A stretch of 64,000 bases of DNA from Domibacillus sp. DTU_2020_1001157_1_SI_ALB_TIR_016 (GCF_032341995.1 NZ_CP135438.1:744001-808000), one strand, 5' to 3'; numbered from the stretch's first letter, positions 33,242-45,889 are shown. Numbers and translations are program-made. Notes: generated from the sequence alone by a model not told the origin.

Positions 33242-35062
33242 ATGGAAAAAGCGAAAGAAATGGAAAAGCAGACCCAGGAAACAAAAAACGAGAACAGCCC
33301 AAATAGCAGTTCCCTTAGACGTTCCCTTGCAGGAGGATTAATTGGCGCCGCCGTCGGTTATATGGCTACGCCTGAGAATGGAAAGAAACTGCTGGAAAAT
33401 GCAAGTCGGGATAAGTTAAAGAGCACAGGCTCCGGCTTCGGCCAGACAATGAAAGAAAAGTCAAAGAAAGCAGTGGCTTCAATTAAACATTCAGCTGGAA
33501 AGGTGCTGGACAAAAAAGAAGATGTGTCAGTAGAAGGGTATGCGAATGATGAAGGACAAAAGAACAGTGGAAATGAGACAAGCCTTACCCTAGAGACAGA
33601 TCATAAGTCCACTGGCAAAAATGAGCAAACATCAAATCAAGAAAGCAGCGATTTCAATGATCGGTTAGACCGACTAGAAGAAATGCTGACAAAATTTATA
33701 GAAACAAAAAACGGCCAGGAAGGGGACAAAACGCAAGATAAAGGTGATTCAAGTGATGCTGCTGAATCAAATGAAGTAAAGAATGAAAAAGAAGATTTAT
33801 CAAAACAGGAAAGCAGTAAAAGTGAGCAGCCAAAATCGAAAGAGTCGGATAACGACAGAGCCTCATCATCGTATTTGCAAGAGCCTTTAAATAATGAAGA
33901 CAGCCAATCTCAAGGAGAAAACGAAGAGGATAGGGAAGAATCAAAAGCTCAGCAGGACGATCAAGAAAATAAAAAGGAACCGAAGACAGAGCAAGCAGGC
34001 GAAGAAAATAAAAAAGAATCGAAAGAGCAACTAGGAAACAAAGAGAATGATGATACAGCACAACCCGAATCAAAAGATAAAGAGCCTGGCGAAGAACAAT
34101 CAGCTCAACCAGACGGTAATGAAAAGAATGATGAAAAGGTACAATTAAAATCGGAAGAATCTGAGGAAAACAATAAAGAGGAACCATCAGAGTCAGGCGA
34201 AAAATCAACGAACAAAGAATATGAGGCATTGAAGGAAGAAAATGAAAAGCTGCAGGACCGTCTAGGGAAAATAGAAGAAATGCTCACAAAAATGCTTGGA
34301 GAAAAAGATAAGGACCAAGCAGCAGATTCTAACCAAAACGACAATGAGTCGGATAACAAAAAAAATGATGAAGAAGTTCAAACGCAAGAGCAGGATCAGA
34401 AAGAAAATGAGGAAAGTTCTGAGGACGCTGAAAAAAAAAGTCAAATAAATGACGAAGAAACGCAGACTCTAGAAGAAGATCAAGAGAAAAGCGATGACAA
34501 TGACAAGGACGAGAATGAAGAGAAAAGTGAAGAGGCAGAACAAGATAAACAGAAGGATGAAGATAAAAAAGAAGATTCTCAAGACGCTGAAAAAAATCAA
34601 GTAGATAGCGGAGAAAAGCCGAATTCAGATGAGAATCAGAAAGAAAACGAGGAACTTGATGAGAAGAATGAGAATGAAGGAGGAAAAGAAAAAGTAAAAG
34701 ATCCATCTAAGGACCAAGACCAGGAAAAGGATAGCAAAACAGAAGGTCAGGAAGAAAAGCAGGAGAATGATAATGAAAATGAAACGCCAAAACAGGATCA
34801 AAAAGATAAAGAAAAGAATGAGAGCAGTAATGATGTAAAAAAGAATGATATGGAAAAAGATGAAAAAAACAATAATGAGAATAGTAACAACGAAAAAGCT
34901 GATCAATCAAAGAAGCAAAATAGCAAGGAAGCAGCATCATTCTCCATTGATTCTGACAACGAAAAGAAAGCAACCTATTATAATGTTCTTTCCAATGAAA
35001 AAGTAGAGGAAAAAGTAGAAGATACGTATCTTCTTTTAAATGAGATGAGAAAGGAGACGTAA
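33242..35062 (+). CDS. gvpT: Gas vesicle protein GvpT, unusually long acidic form
   Basis: A 606-residue protein. Near the start (about residues 24-45) is a glycine-rich YtxH-like segment, GGLIGAAVGYMATPENGKKL, as in GvpP. A first short coiled coil FNDRLDRLEEMLTKF lies near 140 and a second, EENEKLQDRLGKIEEML, near 335. The rest, about 400 residues, is low-complexity and dominated by Glu, Lys, Asp, Gln, Asn and Ser, so it is certainly disordered and strongly acidic. Only the ends look constrained; the last 50 residues (TYYNVLSNEKVEEKVEDTYLLL) regain ordered composition. GvpT is an accessory protein; the length seems due to expansion of the linker. GCAGGAGG precedes the start. Confidence 0.85.
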   Translation: MEKAKEMEKQTQETKNENSPNSSSLRRSLAGGLIGAAVGYMATPENGKKLLENASRDKLKSTGSGFGQTMKEKSKKAVASIKHSAGKVLDKKEDVSVEGYANDEGQKNSGNETSLTLETDHKSTGKNEQTSNQESSDFNDRLDRLEEMLTKFIETKNGQEGDKTQDKGDSSDAAESNEVKNEKEDLSKQESSKSEQPKSKESDNDRASSSYLQEPLNNEDSQSQGENEEDREESKAQQDDQENKKEPKTEQAGEENKKESKEQLGNKENDDTAQPESKDKEPGEEQSAQPDGNEKNDEKVQLKSEESEENNKEEPSESGEKSTNKEYEALKEENEKLQDRLGKIEEMLTKMLGEKDKDQAADSNQNDNESDNKKNDEEVQTQEQDQKENEESSEDAEKKSQINDEETQTLEEDQEKSDDNDKDENEEKSEEAEQDKQKDEDKKEDSQDAEKNQVDSGEKPNSDENQKENEELDEKNENEGGKEKVKDPSKDQDQEKDSKTEGQEEKQENDNENETPKQDQKDKEKNESSNDVKKNDMEKDEKNNNENSNNEKADQSKKQNSKEAASFSIDSDNEKKATYYNVLSNEKVEEKVEDTYLLLNEMRKET

Positions 35063-35063
35063 T

Positions 35064-35465
35064 ATGAGCAGCAGTTCGAGTGCAGCCAAAGATAGTATTC
35101 TTGAGTTTTTTGTCGAAGCGGCAAACAAAGACGATTTTTCTTTAGATATTACGTTAAATGTAAAAGGTGCTGTGATTACAGGTACACTTGTATCTGCACA
35201 AGAATATTTCCACATGCTGAGTGAAACGTTTGAAGGCGGAAACGAAACGGCACAAATGGTCAGTGACCAGCTTAAAAAAGCCGGAGAAGCGTCGCGCACG
35301 AACGATACAGAAGCACATTTTCTGCATATGAAAGACACAAAGGTCTACTGCGGCGACAGCAAGCCTACTCCTTCAAAAGGAAAAATTCTCTGGCGGGGAA
35401 AACTAAGTGAAATAGATGGCTTCTTTTTAGGAAAAATATTCGATAGCAGTGACAAAGAAAGATAA
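35064..35465 (+). CDS. gvpU: Gas vesicle protein GvpU
   Basis: A 133-residue protein starting with a Ser-rich MSSSSSAAKDS, then ILEFFVEAANKDDFSLDITLNVKGAVITGTLVSA and an end FLGKIFDSS. GvpU in P. megaterium is reported to control clustering of gas vesicles. The start is one base after the gvpT stop codon, with AAAGGAG ahead. It is the last gene of the cluster; a strong terminator follows. Confidence 0.9.
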   Translation: MSSSSSAAKDSILEFFVEAANKDDFSLDITLNVKGAVITGTLVSAQEYFHMLSETFEGGNETAQMVSDQLKKAGEASRTNDTEAHFLHMKDTKVYCGDSKPTPSKGKILWRGKLSEIDGFFLGKIFDSSDKER

Positions 35466-35478
35466 AGAAAGAAAGAGT

Positions 35479-35516
35479 GAGCAATTGTCAGCAGAGCTGG
35501 CAATTGCTCTTTTTTT
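35479..35516 (+). terminator. Terminator of the gas vesicle operon
   Basis: GAGCAATTGTCAGC and GCTGGCAATTGCTC form a 14-bp stem with one G-T pair and a 3-base loop, then seven T. Confidence 0.92.
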
Positions 35517-35667
35517 AAAAGAAGGATTGTGAAAACAATGGCGGACCATGTTTTCAGATCGCCCACAATGGATAAAGTGCTGAGAAAGCAAAAATGTATT
35601 TTTATTTATCGAAGAACCATTCCAGAGGCTTGTAGAGGGTTAAAGAAGGATAGAAAGGGCGGATATC

Positions 35668-37347
35668 ATGGAAAAAGCATGGTGGAAAGAAAGTGTGGTT
35701 TATCAAATTTATCCAAGAAGCTTTAAAGACTCTAACGGAGACGGGATTGGTGATTTGCAGGGGATTATCTCCAAACTCGATTACTTAAAAAATTTAGGAG
35801 TAGACGTTGTCTGGCTTTCACCTGTTTACAAGTCACCTAATGATGATAACGGTTACGACATTAGCGACTACCGGGATATTATGGACGAGTTTGGTACAAT
35901 GACAGACTGGGATGAACTGCTCGCCGGTCTTCATGAACGAGGCATGAAGCTGATGATGGACCTCGTTGTCAATCACTCATCGGATGAGCATGCCTGGTTT
36001 ATAGAGTCGCGCAAATCGAAAAACAACGAATACCGCGATTATTACATCTGGCGTCCTGGTAAAAACGGGAAGGAACCAAACAACTGGGTTTCTTTTTTCA
36101 GTGGTTCAGCCTGGCAGTATGATGAAGCGACCGATGAGTACTACCTTCATTTATTCAGCAAAAAGCAGCCTGATTTAAATTGGGAAAACAAAACCGTCCG
36201 CCATGAAGTGTATGAAATGATGACCTGGTGGCTGGACCGGGGCATTGACGGATTCCGGATGGATGTAATTAATATGATTTCCAAAGTAGAGGGACTGCCG
36301 GATGGACAGCAGCAAGAAGAAGGCGGGTATGCGTGGGGCGGCGACTATTTTTTAAATGGACCGCGTGTTCATAAGTACTTACAGGAAATGAACCGGGACG
36401 TCCTGTCAAAATATGATATTATGACCGTCGGTGAATGCCCGGGCACCTCAGTTGAAGATGCACAGCGGTATGCCAACAGCGAAGGAACAGAATTGAATAT
36501 GATTTTTACCTTCGAGCATATGGATTTAGATGCCGGGCCAGGGGGTAAGTGGGATATGCGGCCATGGCAGCTGCAGGAGTTAAAAGAAGTGATGTCTAAA
36601 TGGCAGTATGACCTAGAAGGAAAAGGCTGGAACAGCTTGTATTTAAATAACCATGACCAGCCTCGTATGGTCTCCCGCTTTGGAAATGATGGAGAGTACC
36701 GGGGAAAATCAGCGAAAATGCTTGGCACGTTCCTGCATATGCTCAAAGGAACTCCATACATTTATCAAGGCGAAGAAATTGGAATGACAAACGTACAGTT
36801 TGATATTACCGAATATAATGATTTGGAAATTTTAAATATGTACGAGGAGCGTGTAACCGAAGGAGGAGGGGACCATGCAAAAGTGATGGAAGCCATCCAC
36901 GCCAAATGCCGTGATAATGCCCGCACACCGATGCAATGGGATGCCAGTGAAAATGCCGGGTTTACCACAGGCATTCCGTGGCTGAGAGTCAATCCGAACT
37001 ATCAAGAAATTAACGTAGAACAAGCCCTGGCCGATCCCGATTCTGTGTTTTATCATTATCAAAAGCTGATCAAGCTCCGCAAACAGCATGACGTGATTAC
37101 CTATGGAACATACGAGTTACTTTCAGAGAAGCATCTACAAATATATGCATATACACGTATACTTGTAGATGAGATGTTACTTGTCCTGAATAATTTTTCT
37201 GCAGAAACAGCTGATTTCCGGTTGCCGCAAAACATTCAATATAAATCCGCAGAACTGTTAATAAGCAATGAACACACTGAGGATGAACTAGCACAGTCAG
37301 TCTCTTTAACCCCTTATGAATCGAGAGTTTATTTGCTTAAACAATAA
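35668..37347 (+). CDS. malL: GH13 oligo-1,6-glucosidase / alpha-glucosidase
   Basis: A 559-residue glycoside hydrolase family 13 enzyme of the MalL type, acting inside the cell. The nucleophile is Asp199 in DGFRMDVIN, the acid/base Glu256 in TVGECPG and the third carboxylate Asp330 in NNHDQPR. Val200 just after the nucleophile is the residue associated with alpha-1,6 specificity in this family; alpha-1,4-specific enzymes usually have Ala or Gly. QPDLNWEN is also present. It should release glucose from isomaltose and short branched oligosaccharides. AAAGGGCGG precedes the ATG. It is a single-gene unit between two terminators, with no sugar transporter beside it. Confidence 0.88.
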   Translation: MEKAWWKESVVYQIYPRSFKDSNGDGIGDLQGIISKLDYLKNLGVDVVWLSPVYKSPNDDNGYDISDYRDIMDEFGTMTDWDELLAGLHERGMKLMMDLVVNHSSDEHAWFIESRKSKNNEYRDYYIWRPGKNGKEPNNWVSFFSGSAWQYDEATDEYYLHLFSKKQPDLNWENKTVRHEVYEMMTWWLDRGIDGFRMDVINMISKVEGLPDGQQQEEGGYAWGGDYFLNGPRVHKYLQEMNRDVLSKYDIMTVGECPGTSVEDAQRYANSEGTELNMIFTFEHMDLDAGPGGKWDMRPWQLQELKEVMSKWQYDLEGKGWNSLYLNNHDQPRMVSRFGNDGEYRGKSAKMLGTFLHMLKGTPYIYQGEEIGMTNVQFDITEYNDLEILNMYEERVTEGGGDHAKVMEAIHAKCRDNARTPMQWDASENAGFTTGIPWLRVNPNYQEINVEQALADPDSVFYHYQKLIKLRKQHDVITYGTYELLSEKHLQIYAYTRILVDEMLLVLNNFSAETADFRLPQNIQYKSAELLISNEHTEDELAQSVSLTPYESRVYLLKQ

Positions 37348-37353
37348 AGAAGC

Positions 37354-37404
37354 AGCCGAAAAAACACCGACTAAAGCATTCGTCTGTGTTTTTTCGGCTT
37401 TTTT
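37354..37404. terminator. Strong terminator after malL
   Basis: AGCCGAAAAAACACCGAC and GTCTGTGTTTTTTCGGCT pair with one mismatch, followed by T-run. Confidence 0.88.
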
Positions 37405-37410
37405 GTGAAA

Positions 37411-37557
37411 TGTACGATATTGTAAAATTCATGGCGCTTTGCGAAGAATAGAAGAAGATTGGCAGAATTTCTATTTTTAATGGATTTTATAGTACGTGAA
37501 TTTTTCCCGTTTGCGAAGCGATCCAAAACTTTTTCGGCATTATTGCAATATCGTACA
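37411..37557. promoter_or_regulatory. Widely spaced inverted repeat and direct repeats upstream of the AraC-type gene
   Basis: TGTACGATATTG at 37411-37422 and its exact inverse CAATATCGTACA at 37546-37557 flank two direct copies of TTTGCGAAG (37438-37446 and 37510-37518). A TATAGT -10-like hexamer lies between them near 37486. The layout suggests two operator pairs that could form a loop of about 135 bp. The AraC-family protein just downstream is the obvious candidate ligand. Confidence 0.55.
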
Positions 37558-37618
37558 AGAAAATGATCAAAACCAATAGTAAGATCAAGAGGGTTAGCTT
37601 TGATGGAGGTGTTCAAGT

Positions 37619-38446
37619 ATGCCAGATGAAATAAGAACCATTTATTTAGATGATGACTTAGAGGTTGAGGCCTATCGATTTAAAGGGATTATGCAAAAGT
37701 TCCCTCCACATTTTCACGAGTATTACGTTATAGGTTTTATTGAAGAAGGCCAGAGGCACTTAGTTTGTAAAGATCAAGAATACATTATCAACCCGGGGGA
37801 TTTATTGTTATTTAATCCGTACGATATACACAGCTGTGCGCAGATAGATGGGAAGACTTTAGATTATCGTTGTATCAATGTTACAAGAGAGATAATGAAA
37901 AAGTTCATGAAAGAATTTGGAGAGGAAGGAGAGCTTCCTTACTTTACTCAAAATGTATTGAGTAATAGTGAACTGGTTCCTTTTTTAAAAGACATTCATT
38001 TGAAAATTTCCCGGGAAGAAAAGGAATTTGAAAAAGAAGAATTATTTTTTACCTTACTTGAGGAGCTTGTAACAGACTACGCGGGGCATTCGATCCCTCC
38101 ACCAGCTTCTGATCAAGAGATTGAAAAAGTGTGCTGCTATTTAGAGAGCAACTATACACAAAAAATCAAGCTCAATGAGTTAAGCAGCTTAATAGGATGC
38201 AGTAAATATAAGTTAGTACGGTCCTTTACAAAACAAAAAAGAATTACGCCGTATAACTTCTTGGAAACAATTCGAATCAATCATGCAAAAAAAATGCTGG
38301 AACAAGGAATCAAACCAATCGAAGTAGCTCTATTAACCGGATTCAGTGACCAAAGCCACCTGACTAAATTTTTTAAAGCATGGGTCGGTCTGACACCAAA
38401 GCAGTATATGAAAATATTTAAACAAGGAGGGTTGGGTGAAAAATGA
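37619..38446 (+). CDS. AraC family transcriptional regulator with cupin sensor domain
   Basis: A 275-residue protein. The N-terminal cupin carries FPPHFHEYYVIGFIEEG and PGDLLLFNPYDIHSC; the C-terminal double helix-turn-helix includes KLNELSSLIGCSKYKLVRSF and PIEVALLTGFSDQSHLTKFFK. It overlaps the DUF2000 gene by 4 bases, and a LysE-type exporter follows. AraC-DUF2000-LysE sets recur in Bacteria and probably sense and export an amino acid or related metabolite. GGAGG lies 7 bases before the start. The unusual repeats upstream are likely its autoregulatory sites. Confidence 0.88.
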   Translation: MPDEIRTIYLDDDLEVEAYRFKGIMQKFPPHFHEYYVIGFIEEGQRHLVCKDQEYIINPGDLLLFNPYDIHSCAQIDGKTLDYRCINVTREIMKKFMKEFGEEGELPYFTQNVLSNSELVPFLKDIHLKISREEKEFEKEELFFTLLEELVTDYAGHSIPPPASDQEIEKVCCYLESNYTQKIKLNELSSLIGCSKYKLVRSFTKQKRITPYNFLETIRINHAKKMLEQGIKPIEVALLTGFSDQSHLTKFFKAWVGLTPKQYMKIFKQGGLGEK

Positions 38447-38862
38447 GCAGCAGTGATGAGATGAAAAGTGTATTGGTTATTGATGAAGAACTGCCTGTGG
38501 GATTAATCGCGAATACCTCAGCCATACTGGGAATCACACTCGGAAAATATGCACCTGAAATGGTTGGAGAAAGTGTAGTGGATGAATCAGGTGTTTCTCA
38601 TTTAGGCATTGTCACAACACCCATTCCCATTTTAAAAGGAAATGCAGCTATTCTCCAAGAGTTAAGAGCAAGGACATGGGAACGGAATTTTGAAGATGTA
38701 ATCGTCGTGGGTTTTGCCGAAATTGCGCAAAGATGCAAAACGTATGAAGAATATAGGAAGAAGCTTGCAAAAACATCCGTCCATTCATTTTATGGGCTAG
38801 GGTTTTGGGGAGAAAAAAGAAAAATAAATAAATTAACCGGAAGCTTGCCGCTATTAAGGTAG
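38443..38862 (+). CDS. DUF2000 family protein
   Basis: A 139-residue cytoplasmic protein of the DUF2000 family: VLVIDEELPVGLIANTSAIL at the start and HSFYGLGFWGEKRKINKLTG at the end. The fold is peptidyl-tRNA hydrolase II-like; function unknown. The start overlaps the AraC gene (ATGA), with AGGAGG ahead, so the two are co-translated. Confidence 0.8.
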   Translation: MSSSDEMKSVLVIDEELPVGLIANTSAILGITLGKYAPEMVGESVVDESGVSHLGIVTTPIPILKGNAAILQELRARTWERNFEDVIVVGFAEIAQRCKTYEEYRKKLAKTSVHSFYGLGFWGEKRKINKLTGSLPLLR

Positions 38863-38943
38863 AGCAATCCATCCTGTGGAATTTTTTATCCATTTTATAG
38901 GGATTTTCATTTGCTAACATTGAACAGATAACGGAGGTTTATA

Positions 38944-39576
38944 GTGGGAAATCTGCATGAATACATATTAATGGCTGTATTAATGTCAATGCTGCCGGGC
39001 ACGGATACGATTTTAGTCATGAAAAATACATTAAATGCGGGTCTAAGAGCAGGTTATTGTACGGTAATAGGCATTGCAACGGGATTGATGTTCTGGACTA
39101 TCATTGCCGTTCTTGGCCTATCTGCTGCAATTGCTCAGTCTGTTCTCCTGTTTGCCACAATTAAATATGTTGGAGCGGCTTACTTATTTTACTTAGGCGT
39201 CCGAACTTTTTGTTCGCCCGCTGCTTTATCATTAGCCTCTTTTACAAAGGATCTTGCTTTATCAACTAAAGATGTACATAAGAAAGTTTACAGGCAATCC
39301 TATTTGCAAGGAGCAATCAGCAACATCCTTAATCCGAAAACAGTGCTTGTTTATGTGACTTTTATGCCCCAGTTTATAAACCTGAATGGGGATGTGAACC
39401 AGCAATTAAGCATATTAGGAATGATTTTAGTATTTATAGCCGTTTCTTGGTTTTTGATTATGGCGCATTTGTTGGTACACGTGAAAAAATTAATCAGAAA
39501 GCCCAATATTCAAAAAGCCTTTCAAAAGTCTATAGGAGCTATGTTAATGGTTTTTGGTGTGAAAACCGTTTTATGA
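38944..39576 (+). CDS. LysE/RhtB family amino-acid exporter
   Basis: A 210-residue membrane protein with about five to six spans. Typical stretches are LMSMLPGTDTILVMKNTLNAGLRAG and SNILNPKTVLVYVTFMPQF. Family members export amino acids such as threonine, homoserine or leucine. The start is GTG at 38944 behind ACGGAGG. It is third in the AraC-DUF2000 transcript, 81 bases after DUF2000. The gap after it (39577-39787) holds only a short hairpin with CCTCGC/GCGAGG arms. Confidence 0.87.
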   Translation: MGNLHEYILMAVLMSMLPGTDTILVMKNTLNAGLRAGYCTVIGIATGLMFWTIIAVLGLSAAIAQSVLLFATIKYVGAAYLFYLGVRTFCSPAALSLASFTKDLALSTKDVHKKVYRQSYLQGAISNILNPKTVLVYVTFMPQFINLNGDVNQQLSILGMILVFIAVSWFLIMAHLLVHVKKLIRKPNIQKAFQKSIGAMLMVFGVKTVL

Positions 39577-39787
39577 AGCGGCCGATCAACCTCGCATAAC
39601 AGACTCTATTTGAATAGTAACATCTGCGGGGGATTCAAAAAAGTGAAAGAGCGGACGAAGTTTTACAAATGAATGCAACCTTGTGAGTCTGCTTTCATAT
39701 TTCCTGTCCAACCCCCTCGCCTTCTTGATATACACGAGCGAGGCGGGTATTTAGACATTTGTACTTAAATGCGAAATAAGGCATTGT

Positions 39788-40402
39788 TTATTTTTCATTC
39801 CATGTATGAATGGTAAAAACCGGCGGAGGCGTCTCCGCCATATTTTTCGTAATCAGCTCAATCAGCTCTTTTCTCGCAATCAGCTTTACGCCGCTTCTTT
39901 TGGCTAGCTCAAACGCATTCTTGGAAAATGTATTGTTGGTTACAACCCATGCTTCATCAGCCTGGTAATACATTTTGGCAGAAAAAACCTCCTGTATAGA
40001 GGAAATGCCTACTGCTTTACTGTATCTTTTGGCTTGTACCACAATGAAAGTTTCATCTTTCTCCATCAGTAAATCTGCCCCATAATCTCCGGAAGCGGGC
40101 GTTACTTCCACCTCATAGCCCATAGCTTCAAACAATGCACCGAGATAGTTTTCAAATTCTCTTCCATTCATTACATCAATTTCTTTAATACCTGACTGTA
40201 CCATTTTGTTTTTGGCTGACTTTTGTTTTTGCCACTGGAAATAAAAGTACAACGCGGCGAAGGTCATCATGAAGAGTAACGCAATGCCCGCAGCCAGCAA
40301 ATGATCCGCTGCATAATGAAGAATGACAAGCAGAATCAGAAAGCTGATAAGGAGCTGGTTAGAGAGCAGCTGGGGGCTTTTTTTAGGTTTGTTTTTAGCC
40401 AT
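39788..40402 (-). CDS. Membrane-anchored Mrr-type restriction endonuclease-like protein
   Basis: A 204-residue protein. One or two hydrophobic spans (about residues 15-55) precede a restriction-endonuclease-like domain with NGREFENYLGALFEAMGYEVE, Asp110 in GDYGADLL and the Q-x-K core VVQAKRY (Gln123, Lys125), which is a complete Mrr_cat active site. Similar anchored nucleases are common in Firmicutes; their target is not known, and roles in DNA uptake, turnover or defence are possible. It is a single gene convergent with the LysE gene. AAAGGAAAG precedes the start. Confidence 0.83.
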   Translation of the reverse strand: MAKNKPKKSPQLLSNQLLISFLILLVILHYAADHLLAAGIALLFMMTFAALYFYFQWQKQKSAKNKMVQSGIKEIDVMNGREFENYLGALFEAMGYEVEVTPASGDYGADLLMEKDETFIVVQAKRYSKAVGISSIQEVFSAKMYYQADEAWVVTNNTFSKNAFELAKRSGVKLIARKELIELITKNMAETPPPVFTIHTWNEK

Positions 40403-43871
<3,469 letters not shown>

Positions 43872-43913
43872 CGAAATTTTTTAGCAGCAGATGAAAAGAA
43901 GATAAAATCTTTG

Positions 43914-43952
43914 AAAGGGCGGGCTCTTTAACGAGAGTCCGCCCTTTGTTGT
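43914..43952 (+). terminator. Terminator after lacZ
   Basis: AAAGGGCGGGCTCT and AGAGTCCGCCCTTT form a 14-bp stem with one G-T pair and a 6-base loop, followed by GTTGTT. Confidence 0.82.
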
Positions 43953-44110
43953 TGTGTGGATTTTGAGAAGCGCAGACCCTTCCTTACTCGCGGAAGGGAA
44001 GCGTTAATGTCTTTTAATGATTATGTTAAAATAAAAGGGATGAAAACATATATTTTTCCCTTTTCATCCTTTAGAAACAGCACCATGACTTGGCGGGAAG
44101 GCGATGAATC

Positions 44111-45889
44111 ATGATTAATCTTATTCCTCTTATGATTGAACGGGTGGGCATTATTCTCATTTCCGTTTTTCTTTTTTCCCAAATGAAACATTTCCGCAAA
44201 TTGATTCATAACAATCAAGGTACCCGGGAAAAACTGCTCCTCGTTGCGATATTCGGCTTTTTGGGTGTAATCAGTAATTATACAGGAATCCAAATCCATT
44301 CAAATACGATTACTGAAAGCAGCTGGCTCATCGCCCTGGAGCCGGATAGTGCCATTGCAAACACAAGAATACTCGGCATCGCCATCGGCTCCCTCTTGGG
44401 CGGCCCCGTTGTAGGTATTGGAATCGGCTTTATTGCGGGTATCCACCGCTTTTTTCTTGGCGGGTTTACAGCTGCCGCTTGTGCTTTTTCTGCTGTCTTA
44501 GCAGGAGGTGCAGCTGGATGGCTTGGTATGCGGTATAAGCAGAAAGCCCCTATTAATGCCCCTTTTGCTATCGTGGTCGGCATTTTAATGGAAATCATCC
44601 AAATGGGGATGATTCTTCTGATGGTTAAACCGTTTGATCCGGCGTGGGAATTGGTGAAAGTCATTGGTCTTCCGATGATTACTATCAATGGGCTTGGGAT
44701 GCTTCTTTTTATGCTGCTGATCCAAAACATTTTACGCGAGCAGGAACGCACAAAAGCCCTGCAGACGAGCAAGGCGTTCTACATTGCAGATCAAACGCTG
44801 CCGTTTTTTCGACAAGGACTGAATGCCGAATCCTGCCGGGCTGTAGCGGAGACAATGCTTTCGCTCACAGAAGCGGATGCCATTGCGATCACGAATACGA
44901 AAAGCGTTTTAGCCCACACTGGAACAGGAGAAGACCATCATAAACCGACAGCAGGGTTTTCAACAGGGCTGACGAAAAAAGTCTTGCAGGAAGGCAGGGT
45001 ACTTACGGCGAAAAGCCGGGAAGAAATCATTTGTACAAATCCAGCTTGTCCGCTTCGGGCTGCCGTTGTTCTTCCGTTGAAAGTGTACGGCCAAACGGTT
45101 GGCACATTAAAGCTTTACTTTACCAATCCGAGTGATTTAACAGAGGTAGAACGGGAGCTGGCTGAAGGGCTGGCCAATTTATTTTCTACACAGCTGGAGC
45201 TGGCGCAGGCGGAACAGCAAAGCAGGCTTTTAAAAAATGCAGAAGTAAAAGCGCTGCAGGCTCAGGTTCATCCACACTTTTTGTTTAATGCCATTAATAC
45301 CATTTCGGTTTTATGCCGCACCAATCCGGAAAGGGCTAGAAAGCTGCTGCTGGAGCTAAGCCAGTTTTTCAGAAGCAATCTGCAGGGAGCACGGCAGATG
45401 GTAATTCCACTTGAGAAAGAAATTGAACATGTGAGAGCTTACCTGTCGCTTGAGCAAGCACGGTTTCCTGACCGGTATGAGGTCTTTTTTGATATTGAAC
45501 CAGGTCTTGAGAAAAGCCTGGTGCCGCCGTTTATTCTTCAGCCGCTTGTTGAAAACAGCATCCGGCATGCTTTCTCTGGTTCCAAAACAAAAGGAGAAGT
45601 AAGAATCGAGGCTTTTACGGATCACACTCATATGCACATTCAAGTAACGGATAACGGAAAAGGGATTCCAGAGGAGAAGCTCGACAAACTGGGAAAAGAA
45701 ACCGTTTCGTCCAAGCACGGTACGGGAACCGCACTGGTGAATATTCGCAGCCGCTTAGAAGGAATGTATACACAAGCTTCATTTACGATTACGAGCGAAG
45801 AAAACAGGGGAACAGCGATATTGATCCGCCTGCCGTTAGAAAGAAAAGGAGGTCCAGCTTATTATGATGAAAGCGTTTATAGTGGATGA
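44111..45889 (+). CDS. lytS: LytS-type sensor histidine kinase
   Basis: A 592-residue kinase. An N-terminal 5TM-LYT membrane domain (about residues 1-210, with GSLLGGPVVGIGIGFIAG) is followed by a GAF domain (about 225-365, with ICTNPACPLRAAVVLP), a His_kinase domain with His389 in HPHFLFNAINTI, and an ATPase domain ending GTGTALVNIRSRLEG. Relatives sense pyruvate or membrane state. The 3' end overlaps the response regulator by 26 bases, so the pair is co-expressed, and a CstA transporter follows; BtsS/BtsR and YpdA/B control similar carriers in E. coli. GGAAGGCG precedes the start. Confidence 0.9.
   Translation: MINLIPLMIERVGIILISVFLFSQMKHFRKLIHNNQGTREKLLLVAIFGFLGVISNYTGIQIHSNTITESSWLIALEPDSAIANTRILGIAIGSLLGGPVVGIGIGFIAGIHRFFLGGFTAAACAFSAVLAGGAAGWLGMRYKQKAPINAPFAIVVGILMEIIQMGMILLMVKPFDPAWELVKVIGLPMITINGLGMLLFMLLIQNILREQERTKALQTSKAFYIADQTLPFFRQGLNAESCRAVAETMLSLTEADAIAITNTKSVLAHTGTGEDHHKPTAGFSTGLTKKVLQEGRVLTAKSREEIICTNPACPLRAAVVLPLKVYGQTVGTLKLYFTNPSDLTEVERELAEGLANLFSTQLELAQAEQQSRLLKNAEVKALQAQVHPHFLFNAINTISVLCRTNPERARKLLLELSQFFRSNLQGARQMVIPLEKEIEHVRAYLSLEQARFPDRYEVFFDIEPGLEKSLVPPFILQPLVENSIRHAFSGSKTKGEVRIEAFTDHTHMHIQVTDNGKGIPEEKLDKLGKETVSSKHGTGTALVNIRSRLEGMYTQASFTITSEENRGTAILIRLPLERKGGPAYYDESVYSG

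Noticed and set aside
34262..34973. Minus-strand hydrophobic frames over gvpT
   Set aside because: They are the complement of A-rich Glu/Lys/Asp codons, which read as Phe/Leu/Ile; compositional artefact.
35529..35726. 65-codon frame before malL
   Set aside because: Runs into malL in another frame and has no family features.
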